DNA of 19,792 bases, from positions 1 to 19,792 of the forward strand of contig CAJUSJ010000072.1 of the NCBI GenBank assembly GCA_910588865.1, read 5' to 3'. A model generated the notes under the pieces. It made no database searches and had not been told where the DNA came from. It saw nothing but the letters and a program-made list of their open reading frames with translations. The translations under genes and the position numbers were made by a program. This document shows, in pieces, positions 1-7,663 of the stretch. This stretch comes from an uncultured Lachnospiraceae bacterium. Lineage in GTDB: Bacteria; Bacillota; Clostridia; Lachnospirales; Lachnospiraceae. The first letter of the stretch is position 1; every line of letters starts with the position of its first letter.

Positions 1-9
1 AAGGAATAT

Positions 10-69
10 GGCCGCTAAAGCGGCCCCGCCCCGGCACGGGCGAGTAGGGGGAAGGACCTCCCCTACTCG
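10..69. repeat. Two inverted repeats in the leader before the first gene
   Basis: Two clear hairpins lie upstream of the first gene. GGCCGCT (10-16) pairs with AGCGGCC (19-25) around a very tight turn, and CGAGTAGGGG (41-50) pairs perfectly with CCCCTACTCG (60-69) across 9 bases. The second arm is followed by a moderately T-rich stretch (attgtattt), so this may be the terminator of a gene left of the window or a leader structure. I see no convincing promoter for the first gene here; it may be read through from upstream. Confidence 0.55.
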
Positions 70-113
70 ATTGTATTTCAGGTGGCATAGAAAAGATGAG
101 GGGAGACAAGGAT

Positions 114-1328
114 ATGAGCAATACCATTACACAGTGGAATATCACGGATATTCCGGTATCGGAGATTGACAGTCGGCGGGATAAAGTGATGAGAAGGATA
201 ACATCCCAGGGCTGTAAAGCCATGATCTTTTTTTCTTCCGGTGCGTTGCTCTACCTTACCGGCGGCGCGTTGATTCCCACGGAGCGCCCCATGGCCTTGA
301 TCCTGAAGGAGAACCGTGAGGCGGCGCTTCTTGTTCCCAGACTGGAATTGGAACATGCCCAGGAAGTGGCCAAGAATATAGATCGGATCGAGTATTATCC
401 GGAATATCCTACCGAGAAGCATCCCATGCTGTATCTGGCGGAACTGCTGGAGAGTATGGGGCTGTCTCACGGCACTGTGGCGGCGGACAGCGACGGATAT
501 GGCGCGTACTGGGGATACCGGGGACCTAAGCTCAGCTCTCTGCGGGGGGATATGGAGATCAAGCTGTTTCCAACCCTTGTGGAGGAGCTGAAGATCATCA
601 AGAGCCCTTTTGACCAGATGATGATCAGGGAAAGCGCCCGGTGGGGAAATTTGGCTCACACCTTGCTGCAGGAATATACAAAGGCAGGGCTTAAGGAACT
701 GGATGTGGTCAACCGGGCTTCCAGTGAGGCGACCCAAATCATGTTAAAGACTCTTGGGCCTGATTTCAGGCCTGCCGGAGGAGCTGAGGCCCATGCGGGC
801 TATCGGGGACAGATCGGCCCTAATTCGTTTTTGCCCCACGCCCTGACAACCAATGCCACGTTTCGCGGAGGAGATACTCTGGTGACAGGGGCCTCAGCGG
901 CATTGCTGGGTTATAACAGTGAGCTGGAAAGAGTTATGTTTGTGGGCGAGCCAAGTAAAGAGCAGGTAAAGTTTTACGGCCATGCCCTGGAGATTCAGAA
1001 GGTGGCCTATGAGACTATCCGGCCCGGAATTCCCTGTTCTGATGTAGATAAAGCTGTATTAAAGTATTATGAGGAAAATGATCTGATGGAGTATTGGCGT
1101 CATCATACCGGTCACTCTCTTGGCTTCGCTGGCCATGAACTGCCGTTTTTTGACAGAAGCGACCATACGGTCATCGAACCGGGGATGGTATTCAGCGTAG
1201 AACCGGGACTGTATGTGAAGGGACTGGGCGGGTTCCGTCTGTCAGATACCGTGTTGGTGACAGAGACTGGTATTGAAAAGATCACATATTATCCTACAAA
1301 GATTGAGCAGGTAATCTGCGATCTGTAG
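114..1328 (+). CDS. M24-family (Xaa-Pro peptidase/creatinase fold) protein, probably non-canonical metal site
   Basis: A 404-residue two-domain protein: an N-terminal creatinase-like domain (about 1-160) and a C-terminal pita-bread M24 domain (about 165-400). The M24 signature region HTGHSLGFAGHE (331-342) and SVEPGLY (361-367) are present. However, the five usual metal ligands Asp-Asp-His-Glu-Glu read here as Gly259, Glu270, His334, Glu363 and Ser377, so three of five are changed. Creatinase shares this fold and works without metal, so this may be a creatinase-like amidohydrolase or a non-catalytic protein rather than a proline peptidase. The start at 114 is preferred over an in-frame ATG at 96 because the GAGGGGAG ribosome site (98-105) lies between them. 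The next gene, a solute-binding lipoprotein, follows after 57 bases, which suggests co-transcription. The substrate is unknown. Confidence 0.85.
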   Translation: MSNTITQWNITDIPVSEIDSRRDKVMRRITSQGCKAMIFFSSGALLYLTGGALIPTERPMALILKENREAALLVPRLELEHAQEVAKNIDRIEYYPEYPTEKHPMLYLAELLESMGLSHGTVAADSDGYGAYWGYRGPKLSSLRGDMEIKLFPTLVEELKIIKSPFDQMMIRESARWGNLAHTLLQEYTKAGLKELDVVNRASSEATQIMLKTLGPDFRPAGGAEAHAGYRGQIGPNSFLPHALTTNATFRGGDTLVTGASAALLGYNSELERVMFVGEPSKEQVKFYGHALEIQKVAYETIRPGIPCSDVDKAVLKYYEENDLMEYWRHHTGHSLGFAGHELPFFDRSDHTVIEPGMVFSVEPGLYVKGLGGFRLSDTVLVTETGIEKITYYPTKIEQVICDL

Positions 1329-1385
1329 ACGGTCATGAGCCTTTATGGTATGACATATATTTATGAAATGGGAGGATTCTAATCA

Positions 1386-3041
1386 ATGAAGAAAAAAAGA
1401 ATAGTGGCGGTTTTCATGGCCGCGTGCATGGTCGCGGCGGCTTTAGGCGGCTGCGGCGGTCAGAGCGGCGCGGACTCCGCCACCGCGGGCAGCCAGAGCC
1501 AGGCAGATGGCAACGCTGGCGGAAACGGGGCGGCGGATGAGGCAAACCTGGAGGTTCAGCCAGGAGGAACCCTGACCATCGCCATTCCCAACTATACTCC
1601 GCTTCTGGATCCAAAGGATTATACACAAGCTTATGAGGCCAGCATCATTTCCCAGGTAGCGGAGCCTCTTCTGACCTACAACGCGGAGTACACGGACTTG
1701 ATTCCAGTACTGGCAAAGGACTGGTCAGTAAGCGATGACGGTCTGGTTTATCATTTTGTTCTGAGAGATGATATTTATTTCCAGAAAGGTCAGTATCAGG
1801 ATGGCCGCCAGGTGGTATCCGACGATGTAAAATTTTCTCTGGAAAGGATTGCGGCGGAGTGCAGTACAGACCGTATCTGCCGGGAATTTTTTGATCATGT
1901 GGAAGTGGTGTCTGACACAGAGTTTGATATTTACTTAAAAGAAGCCTGCGGTCCTTTCCTGGAGCAGCTCGCGGACCCGGGAAATGTGATTCTGCCAAGA
2001 GACGAGGTGGAAGGCTGGGGTGAGAATTTCGCGGAGCATCTCATCGGAAGCGGACCATTTATCCTGGAAAGCATGACTCTTGACGAGAGTGTCATTGTAA
2101 AGCGCAATGAGGATTACTGGGGTGAGAAGGCTAATCTGGATGAGGTGGTGTTCCGTGTGGTCACAGATGGAAATCAGGCGGTAAACGCGCTGATCACAGG
2201 GGAGGTGCAGATTGCCGAGTATCTGCAGGCCGAAGCGATCCAGCAGGCCGCTGACGCGGGGATGCTGATCCAGAAGCCCACTACAGGAACCTCATTTGCC
2301 AGGTTCAACATGCAGACAGGGCCTACGGCAGACCCCAGGGTCAGGGAAGCCATCATCAAGGCCATTGACATTGACGCGGTTATCCAGAATGTGTACCAGT
2401 ACGGCGAGGCGGTAAGGGCCTATCAGCCTCTTACCAATCTGTCCTGGGGGTACAATGAATCCTACAATGATCTGGTGCCTGCCTATGACCCGGAGGGCGC
2501 TAAAGCGCTTTTGAAGGAGGCGGGGTATGAGAATGGTATGACATTGAACATCTATATCCCTAACACCAGCACCCGGGAGAGGATCGCTCAGCTGATCCAG
2601 TATTATCTGGGCGAGGTGGGGATCACCCTGAATATCCACTCAGGAGCATTCGCGGAGATCCTGGCAACTGTGACAGAGGGTTATAAAAATGAGAATATCA
2701 GCATGTACGCGTTTTCCTGGAGCGGTACATTGGATCCATACAGCTACTTAGAGAAGCTGTTTTCCAGAAAAACCCTCAGCGCTACCTCCAATGCCGGGGG
2801 CTATGATAACGAGGAGGTGGATCAGTATCTCTATGACGCTTTCAAGGAGACAGACAGGGAGAAGCGGATCGAACTGTACGACAAGGCCATGGAGATCATC
2901 ATGAATGACCACACAGGTATCTATTTTGCTTACGAGGCAAGAAACTGGGGAGTTTCTCCCAAGGTCCATGATACCGTACAGAGAGCTGACGGACGTATCC
3001 TTCTGTGCACTCCATTTAATAATGTATGGGTTGAGCAGTAA
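1386..3041 (+). CDS. ABC transporter substrate-binding lipoprotein, family 5 (oligopeptide/dipeptide type)
   Basis: A 551-residue extracellular solute-binding protein of the DppA/OppA (SBP_bac_5) family. The N terminus has positive charges (MKKKR), a hydrophobic stretch and a lipobox LGGC with Cys23 as the lipidation site. A Gly/Ser/Ala/Asn-rich linker (about 24-55) follows, as is common in Gram-positive binding proteins. The mature part carries family-type sequence such as LAKDWSVSDDGLVYHFVLRDD and LIGSGPFILE. A GGGAGGA ribosome site lies 9 bases before the ATG. No permease or ATPase genes of this transporter are in the window, because a terminator follows at once and the next gene is on the other strand. 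The ligand could be a peptide, opine-like compound or sugar; family 5 is too broad to say. Pairing with an M24-fold gene suggests peptide or amidino-compound use, which is inference. Confidence 0.92.
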   Translation: MKKKRIVAVFMAACMVAAALGGCGGQSGADSATAGSQSQADGNAGGNGAADEANLEVQPGGTLTIAIPNYTPLLDPKDYTQAYEASIISQVAEPLLTYNAEYTDLIPVLAKDWSVSDDGLVYHFVLRDDIYFQKGQYQDGRQVVSDDVKFSLERIAAECSTDRICREFFDHVEVVSDTEFDIYLKEACGPFLEQLADPGNVILPRDEVEGWGENFAEHLIGSGPFILESMTLDESVIVKRNEDYWGEKANLDEVVFRVVTDGNQAVNALITGEVQIAEYLQAEAIQQAADAGMLIQKPTTGTSFARFNMQTGPTADPRVREAIIKAIDIDAVIQNVYQYGEAVRAYQPLTNLSWGYNESYNDLVPAYDPEGAKALLKEAGYENGMTLNIYIPNTSTRERIAQLIQYYLGEVGITLNIHSGAFAEILATVTEGYKNENISMYAFSWSGTLDPYSYLEKLFSRKTLSATSNAGGYDNEEVDQYLYDAFKETDREKRIELYDKAMEIIMNDHTGIYFAYEARNWGVSPKVHDTVQRADGRILLCTPFNNVWVEQ

Positions 3042-3058
3042 CCATCTGCCCCCTGTTC

Positions 3059-3102
3059 AAGCATCCCCCCGCTGTCAGCGTATGGGGATGCTTTATTTTT
3101 TT
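3059..3102 (+). terminator. Rho-independent terminator of the solute-binding protein gene
   Basis: The stem AAGCATCCCC (3059-3068) / GGGGATGCTT (3084-3093) is perfect over 10 pairs and is followed by TTATTTTTTT. It ends the plus-strand transcript. Its right arm and T-run overlap the last codons of the convergent gntR gene: the A-run on the other strand encodes the two terminal lysines and the TAA stop. Confidence 0.9.
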
Positions 3103-3806
3103 ACATAGGTCAGCTGATATTTCGGGGAATTGAGAGTCAGCTCAGTGTAGTCCATTACCTGCCCGTTGGTTAGATAAGTAGTGTTGGCAACCCGGAGGAT
3201 AGGGGTATCCAGGGGAATGTCAAAGAGCTCCGCGATTCGCTTGGAAGGGTGGAGAGGTGTGACGGTATGGTTGCTGTAGGCGATTTTCAGCCCTTTTGTC
3301 TGTTCGATGTACTGGTATTTGGAGTGCCGCAGCACCTGCATGGACATGTCGGGGTACAGGCGGGTGGACATGTAGGTGGTCTCGAACTGGAAGATCTTTT
3401 CGTCGGCATAGCGGATCCTCTCGATGAAATAGATGGGTTCCCCGGTGTCGAGCCCCAGGATGGAGGCGATATTGGCCGGCCCGTTCTGTACCATGAAGGT
3501 GGGAACCTCTGTGCGTACCTTAATGCCCTGTTCCTCCATGACCTGGGAGAAACCCTGGACGGAGCTGGGGTTCAGGGTGACAGAAGGGTGGCGGACAAAG
3601 GTTCCCACACCAGCCACCCGGGTGAGAAGCCCCTGGGCCACCAGGTTGTCCGTGGCCTTGCGGACAGTGACCCGGGATACCTGATAGGTGTTGGACAGTT
3701 CCAGCTCTGTGGGAATCAGGTCGTCTTTTTTGTAGTAACCGAGATTTATTTTCTGAAGCAAGTCATTTTCGATCTGTTTGTATTGCGCGATTCTTTTCTC
3801 TGCCAT
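3093..3806 (-). CDS. GntR-family transcriptional regulator, HutC/UTRA type
   Basis: A 237-residue repressor-type protein. Residues about 8-72 form the GntR winged helix-turn-helix, with the typical LIPTELELSNTYQVSRVTVRKA region, the wing LLTRVAGVGTFV, and then a UTRA effector domain (about 90-232) of the kind that binds sugar phosphates or small carboxylates. The gene is divergent from the sulfatase-PTS operon and is the likely regulator of it; a phosphorylated sugar made by that PTS is the likely effector (inference from family and position). The ATG at 3806 is the family-typical start (MAEKRIAQYKQIENDL); a GAAGGGA ribosome site lies a rather long 12 bases upstream. The gene ends inside the terminator of the convergent upstream gene. 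Confidence 0.93.
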   Translation of the reverse strand: MAEKRIAQYKQIENDLLQKINLGYYKKDDLIPTELELSNTYQVSRVTVRKATDNLVAQGLLTRVAGVGTFVRHPSVTLNPSSVQGFSQVMEEQGIKVRTEVPTFMVQNGPANIASILGLDTGEPIYFIERIRYADEKIFQFETTYMSTRLYPDMSMQVLRHSKYQYIEQTKGLKIAYSNHTVTPLHPSKRIAELFDIPLDTPILRVANTTYLTNGQVMDYTELTLNSPKYQLTYVKK

Positions 3807-3852
3807 GGTATAGAGAAATCCCTTCTTTCATAAAATGTGTGATTATGTCTTT

Positions 3853-3881
3853 ATTGTAATAGATTTTGGGGGAAATAACAA
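3853..3881 (-). promoter_or_regulatory. Probable sigma-70-type promoter of gntR
   Basis: On the minus strand, TTGTTA (3881-3876) and TACAAT (3858-3853) are separated by 17 bases. The -10 lies 47 bases before the gntR start codon. Confidence 0.6.
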
Positions 3882-3945
3882 TAGGCTGGTAACCTGTTGT
3901 CGTTATGTTCACAGGACATCCCGGACAATAACCGGAAAGGAAATG

Positions 3946-3963
3946 GTTTACATTTAAATAAAC
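3946..3963. promoter_or_regulatory. Inverted repeat between divergent promoters, possible operator
   Basis: GTTTA (3946-3950) and TAAAC (3959-3963) form an inverted repeat with 8 bases between them. The flanks extend it imperfectly (AATG on the left, ATT on the right after the C). It sits between the gntR and sulfatase promoters, where an operator for the GntR protein would be expected. The sequence is AT-rich, so chance is a real alternative. Confidence 0.35.
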
Positions 3964-4017
3964 ATTATGATACATTTCGACGGAGAAAAAGATAATACAA
4001 ATATGGGAATAAATATA

Positions 4018-4050
4018 TTGACATTATTGAATTTATATTATATAGTATAA
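4018..4050 (+). promoter_or_regulatory. Strong promoter of the sulfatase-PTS operon, overlapped by an 18-bp near-palindrome
   Basis: A perfect -35 TTGACA (4018-4023) and a -10 TATAGT (4041-4046) are separated by 17 bases. The -10 lies inside an 18-base near-palindrome (4033-4050; 16 of 18 positions symmetric) made of TTATA and TATAA arms. A repressor bound there would block the promoter. The rest of the roughly 300-base gap from 3807 to 4106 holds no gene that I can see. Confidence 0.75.
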
Positions 4051-4106
4051 GCATATTGAAATAAATTATCAAAAATGCACAATGCGAGAAAGGGCGGGTA
4101 AAGGGA

Positions 4107-5465
4107 TTGAGGAATGTATTGTATATTCACACCCATGATTCGGGGAGGGTGCTGAGTCCTTATGGATATAAGGTTCCCACGCCGGAGATGGAGAAGTTCG
4201 CGGGGGAGGCGGCGGTTTTCCGCAATGCTTACTGTGCGGGGCCTACCTGCTCGCCAAGCAGGGCGGCCATGCTGACGGGGACTTATCCTCACCAGACGGG
4301 GATGCTGGGGCTGGCTCAGAGGGGATTTTCCATGGATTTCAGCCGTCATCTGGTACAGTATCTGGGCAGGAACGGGTTTGACACAGCGCTGTGCGGGATT
4401 CAGCACGAGGCTGGATGGTATCTGGACCGGGGGCAGGCCGCTTCCGTGATTGGATATGGAGAGGACTTAACCAGGGACAACGAAGGATACAGGCAGGAGG
4501 AGTTGGTGGACTGGGATAAGGAGAACGCCCTGGAGGTGTGCCGGTGGCTTCGGAGCCGGGACCAGGACAGGGAAAGACCGTTTTTCCTGTCTTACGGTAT
4601 GTATGCCACTCACAGGAGATTTCCGGACAGACGTGACCCGGATATCAGGGAGGACCTGGCCCTGCCGCCTTATCCGATTCCGGATACCAGGGAGACGAGA
4701 GAGGATTTCGCGGGGTATCTGACCAGCGTGAGGAGCGCGGATACCTGCTTCGGCCAGGTGATCCGGTGTCTGAAAGCAGAGGGATTCTGGGATAATACCA
4801 TTGTGCTGTTTACCACGGATCATGGGCTGGCCTTTCCGTTTTCCAAGTGTACGCTGTTTGACAGCGGCATCGGGGTGGCCCTGATGCTCCATGTTCCCGG
4901 GAACCTGGCTGGGGGAAAGGTCATCGACAGTCTGGTGTCTCATGTGGACGTGTTCCCTACACTGTGTGATCTTCTGGGACTTGAGAAGCCGGATTACCTG
5001 GAAGGGGTGTCCGCGGTGCCTCTGCTGTCTGGGGAGAGGAACTTTGTGAGAGATGATATTTTCGCGGAGATCAATTTCCATACCTCCTACGAACCGGCGC
5101 GCTGTGTCAGAACCGGACGTTATAAATATATCCGCTATTATGACGCTTCTTATTTGAAGATCAACCGGTCCAACATTGACGAGTCCCTGACCAAGGACTT
5201 TTTTATGGACCGGGACCTTGACAGGCAGAAGAAGGCAGGGGAGGCCCTCTACGACCTGGTCTATGACCCGGGAGAGAGGAGAAATCTGGTGGGAGACCCA
5301 GGGTATGAGGATGTGCTGCTGGATATGAGGAGAAGGCTTGAGGACTATCAGGAGAAGACAAAGGATCCTGTCAGGAGCGGGCTTACAGAAGTGAAGCCCG
5401 GCTGGAAGGTGAACCGGAAGGAGTGCTTAAAGGCCAGCTCCAAGAATCCAGAGGACTATGTGTGA
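4107..5465 (+). CDS. Type I (formylglycine-dependent) sulfatase
   Basis: A 452-residue sulfatase of the alkaline phosphatase superfamily. The maturation and active-site motif CSPSR is at 48-52 (Cys48 becomes formylglycine, followed by AAMLTG). The N-terminal metal-binding strand reads YIHTHDSG and the second metal site is TTDHG (Asp238, His239). The sequence CSPSRAAMLTGTYPHQTGM recalls the heparan N-sulfatase (SGSH) branch, but the linkage cut cannot be settled by eye. No signal peptide is visible, so it should act in the cytoplasm, on imported sugars. It needs a sulfatase-maturating enzyme encoded elsewhere. The start is TTG at 4107: there is no in-frame ATG or GTG near, the family strand begins at once, and GGGCGGG (4092-4098) sits 8 bases upstream. 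It is the first gene of the PTS operon, 56 bases before EIIA. Confidence 0.93.
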   Translation: MRNVLYIHTHDSGRVLSPYGYKVPTPEMEKFAGEAAVFRNAYCAGPTCSPSRAAMLTGTYPHQTGMLGLAQRGFSMDFSRHLVQYLGRNGFDTALCGIQHEAGWYLDRGQAASVIGYGEDLTRDNEGYRQEELVDWDKENALEVCRWLRSRDQDRERPFFLSYGMYATHRRFPDRRDPDIREDLALPPYPIPDTRETREDFAGYLTSVRSADTCFGQVIRCLKAEGFWDNTIVLFTTDHGLAFPFSKCTLFDSGIGVALMLHVPGNLAGGKVIDSLVSHVDVFPTLCDLLGLEKPDYLEGVSAVPLLSGERNFVRDDIFAEINFHTSYEPARCVRTGRYKYIRYYDASYLKINRSNIDESLTKDFFMDRDLDRQKKAGEALYDLVYDPGERRNLVGDPGYEDVLLDMRRRLEDYQEKTKDPVRSGLTEVKPGWKVNRKECLKASSKNPEDYV

Positions 5466-5521
5466 GGGGACAGGCAGGGATGTAAGGTGAGAAAAGCATC
5501 TGAGCGGAAAGGAGTGGTAGG

Positions 5522-5950
5522 ATGACAGGTATGATTGTGACAGGACACGGGAGTTTTGCCACTGGGATTACCAGTGGGCTGAGGCTGCTGGCGGGAGAGC
5601 CGGCTTATTATGAGATGGTGGATTTTCTTCCAGAGGATTCGGTGGAGGTGCTGGCGGGGAAGCTGAAAGGCGCGGCAGACCGGCTGGCGGACTGCCAGGA
5701 CATCATCATCTACGCGGATCTGACAGGCGGTTCCCCCTTTAATGTTTCTATCCGTATGAAGATGGAGGGACAGATGCCCATGGAGGTCATCGGCGGGGCC
5801 AATCTCCCCATGATTCTGGATGGGTATCTGGCCAGGGAAGGAGCGAAAGACGCGGAGACCCTGGCCCGGTCCGGGCTGACGGCGGGCCGGGAGGCCATGG
5901 TATGGTTTCAGGTACCGGAAGAAGGGGCTGACGACGAATATGAGGAGTAG
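5522..5950 (+). CDS. PTS EIIA component, mannose/sorbose family
   Basis: A 142-residue stand-alone EIIA domain. The phosphorylated histidine is His9 in IVTGHGSFATG, matching the active site of mannose-family EIIA, and DLTGGSPFNV (about 66-75) is the second family signature. It accepts phosphate from HPr and hands it to the EIIB encoded at 9220. An AAAGGAG ribosome site lies 7 bases before the ATG. The EIIC gene follows after 12 bases. General PTS proteins EI and HPr are not in the window. Confidence 0.95.
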   Translation: MTGMIVTGHGSFATGITSGLRLLAGEPAYYEMVDFLPEDSVEVLAGKLKGAADRLADCQDIIIYADLTGGSPFNVSIRMKMEGQMPMEVIGGANLPMILDGYLAREGAKDAETLARSGLTAGREAMVWFQVPEEGADDEYEE

Positions 5951-5962
5951 GAGGATAAGAAT

Positions 5963-6769
5963 ATGACTTTTTTTCAGGCATTGCTGATCGGTCTGTTTGC
6001 CTATCTGGGCAGTAAACGGACCCCGTGGTTTTTTGGTGTGACAGGCGGTTGGAATATGATCGGGCGGCCCCTTGTGGCAGGTCTCATTGTGGGACTTGTT
6101 CTTGGGGACGTGCGTAACGGCGTTATCGCGGGAGCTATGGTTCAGGCTCTGTTTATCGGGCAGATCACTCCCGGAGGAGCCATGCCGGCTGATGTGAACT
6201 GGGCGGCTTATGTGGGGATTCCCCTGGCCCTGGCTGTCGGCGGCACGGGAGAGCAGGCCGTGGCTCTGTCGGTTCCTTTAAGTATGCTGGGACTGGGACT
6301 GTTTAACTTTATTATGACCATCAATGCCTATTTCCCCCATATGGGAGACAAGGCTGCCGCCAAGGGAGACGGCAGAGGGATCCACAGGGCCACTTACCTT
6401 GCCGCTGTTCCAAGCTTTATCCTGAGAGCGGGTTCCGCCATGCTTTTGTGCTACCTGGGCACTCCTGTGGCGGAGATGCTGATCAACAACATGCCCGCCG
6501 GCATGCTTCATTTCTTTGAGGTGGCAGGCAAGATGCTTCCGGCTATCGGGTTTGCCATGCTGCTGAAGCAGTCCCTGTCCAAACAGTGGATGCTGGTGCT
6601 GTTTCTCCTGGGCTGGGTGATGATCGGAGCTACCAGCATGTCCGTGACAGCTCTGGCGATCTTTGCCACAGCGGTGGCCATCATATTTGTAATGGCTCAG
6701 GGCAGCGCTCCGGCAACTGTCCCGGCACCCCAGAGTACAGAGGAGGAGGATGACTGTTATGAAGAATAA
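5963..6769 (+). CDS. PTS EIIC component, mannose/sorbose family (membrane channel subunit)
   Basis: A 268-residue, strongly hydrophobic protein with several membrane segments. Family-type stretches include RPLVAGLIVGLVLGDVRNGV (about 34-53), MVQALFIGQITPGGAMPADV (about 58-77) and a C-terminal helix near 218-245. Together with EIID it forms the sugar-translocating part of the transporter. The C terminus is acidic (EEEDDCYEE). A GGAGGA site lies upstream. The stop codon overlaps the EIID start by 11 bases, so the two membrane subunits are translationally coupled. Confidence 0.95.
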   Translation: MTFFQALLIGLFAYLGSKRTPWFFGVTGGWNMIGRPLVAGLIVGLVLGDVRNGVIAGAMVQALFIGQITPGGAMPADVNWAAYVGIPLALAVGGTGEQAVALSVPLSMLGLGLFNFIMTINAYFPHMGDKAAAKGDGRGIHRATYLAAVPSFILRAGSAMLLCYLGTPVAEMLINNMPAGMLHFFEVAGKMLPAIGFAMLLKQSLSKQWMLVLFLLGWVMIGATSMSVTALAIFATAVAIIFVMAQGSAPATVPAPQSTEEEDDCYEE

Positions 6770-7601
6770 AAATCAGATGGAAGGATCCCTGTTGACCAGA
6801 AAGGATATTGACAAGGCGGCCTGGTCCTATATTTTCTTTGCTCAGGCCACCCAGAATTTCGAGCGCATGATGGGTCTGGCCTTCTGCCATGTGATGGAGC
6901 CTGTTTTGAAGAAACTTTACGGGGAAGGTACAGAGGAATATCAGAAAGCTCTGGAGCGCCACATGCAGTTTTACAACACAGAGCCGCAGCTGGGCGCGCT
7001 GATCCCGGGAATCACCATTGCCATGGAGGAGGCCCGGGCCAAGGGGGAGAATGTCAGCGAGGAGCTGATCGTCAACACCAAAAACGCCCTTATGGGACCC
7101 TTCGCGGGAATCGGCGACTCCATGCTCATCGGAACCTACAGCCCCATTCTTCTGAGCATTGCCATGGGTCTGTGTATTCAGGACGGCAATCCTTTAGGCC
7201 CTGTGTTGTTTGGTGTGGTGTGGCTGGTCACTATTGTGGCGCTCCAATGGTTTTTGTTCCACAAAGGATATGACATGGGAATCGGAGCCGCCAACATGTT
7301 CTTTACCAACAAAACCCTGGTGGAAAAGATCACAACCGGCCTGACCATGATGGGACTCATCGTCATCGGCGGGGTGGCGGCCACCACAGTGAAGGCAGGT
7401 ATTGTCTACAAGTATGTCAACGGCGATATGACCCTGTCTCTCCAGGAACAGATTTTTGACAAGATCATGCCCGGAATTCTGCCGCTTTTGCTGACTTTGG
7501 CGGTGTGGTATCTCATGGATAAGAAGAAATGGTCTGCCACGAAGATTGTCCTGGGGATCGTGGTGTTCGCGGCCGTGATGGTATTCCTGGGAATCATGTG
7601 A
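6759..7601 (+). CDS. PTS EIID component, mannose/sorbose family
   Basis: A 280-residue EIID protein with the family N-terminal region TRKDIDKAAWSYIFFAQATQ followed by NFERMMGLAFCHVMEPVLKKLYG, the GPFAGIGDSMLIGTYSPIL motif in the middle and a hydrophobic C-terminal tail ending in a membrane helix. It pairs with EIIC. Two in-frame ATGs exist, at 6750 and 6759; the AGGAGG run (6741-6749) touches the first, so 6759 is better spaced. A gap of 62 bases then leads to the PHP-like gene. Mannose-family EIID/EIIC pairs related to the Aga systems import galactosaminides and glycosaminoglycan disaccharides in other Firmicutes, which suits the sulfatase here. Confidence 0.94.
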   Translation: MKNKNQMEGSLLTRKDIDKAAWSYIFFAQATQNFERMMGLAFCHVMEPVLKKLYGEGTEEYQKALERHMQFYNTEPQLGALIPGITIAMEEARAKGENVSEELIVNTKNALMGPFAGIGDSMLIGTYSPILLSIAMGLCIQDGNPLGPVLFGVVWLVTIVALQWFLFHKGYDMGIGAANMFFTNKTLVEKITTGLTMMGLIVIGGVAATTVKAGIVYKYVNGDMTLSLQEQIFDKIMPGILPLLLTLAVWYLMDKKKWSATKIVLGIVVFAAVMVFLGIM

Positions 7602-7663
7602 TGGACGGGAACATAGGACAAGCCAGGAAAGAAGAAATGTTCCAAGATAGAGAGGGAGAGCCT

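Noticed and set aside
3249..3833. Long plus-strand frame opposite gntR
   Set aside because: It is a shadow of the GntR coding sequence with no domain signal of its own.
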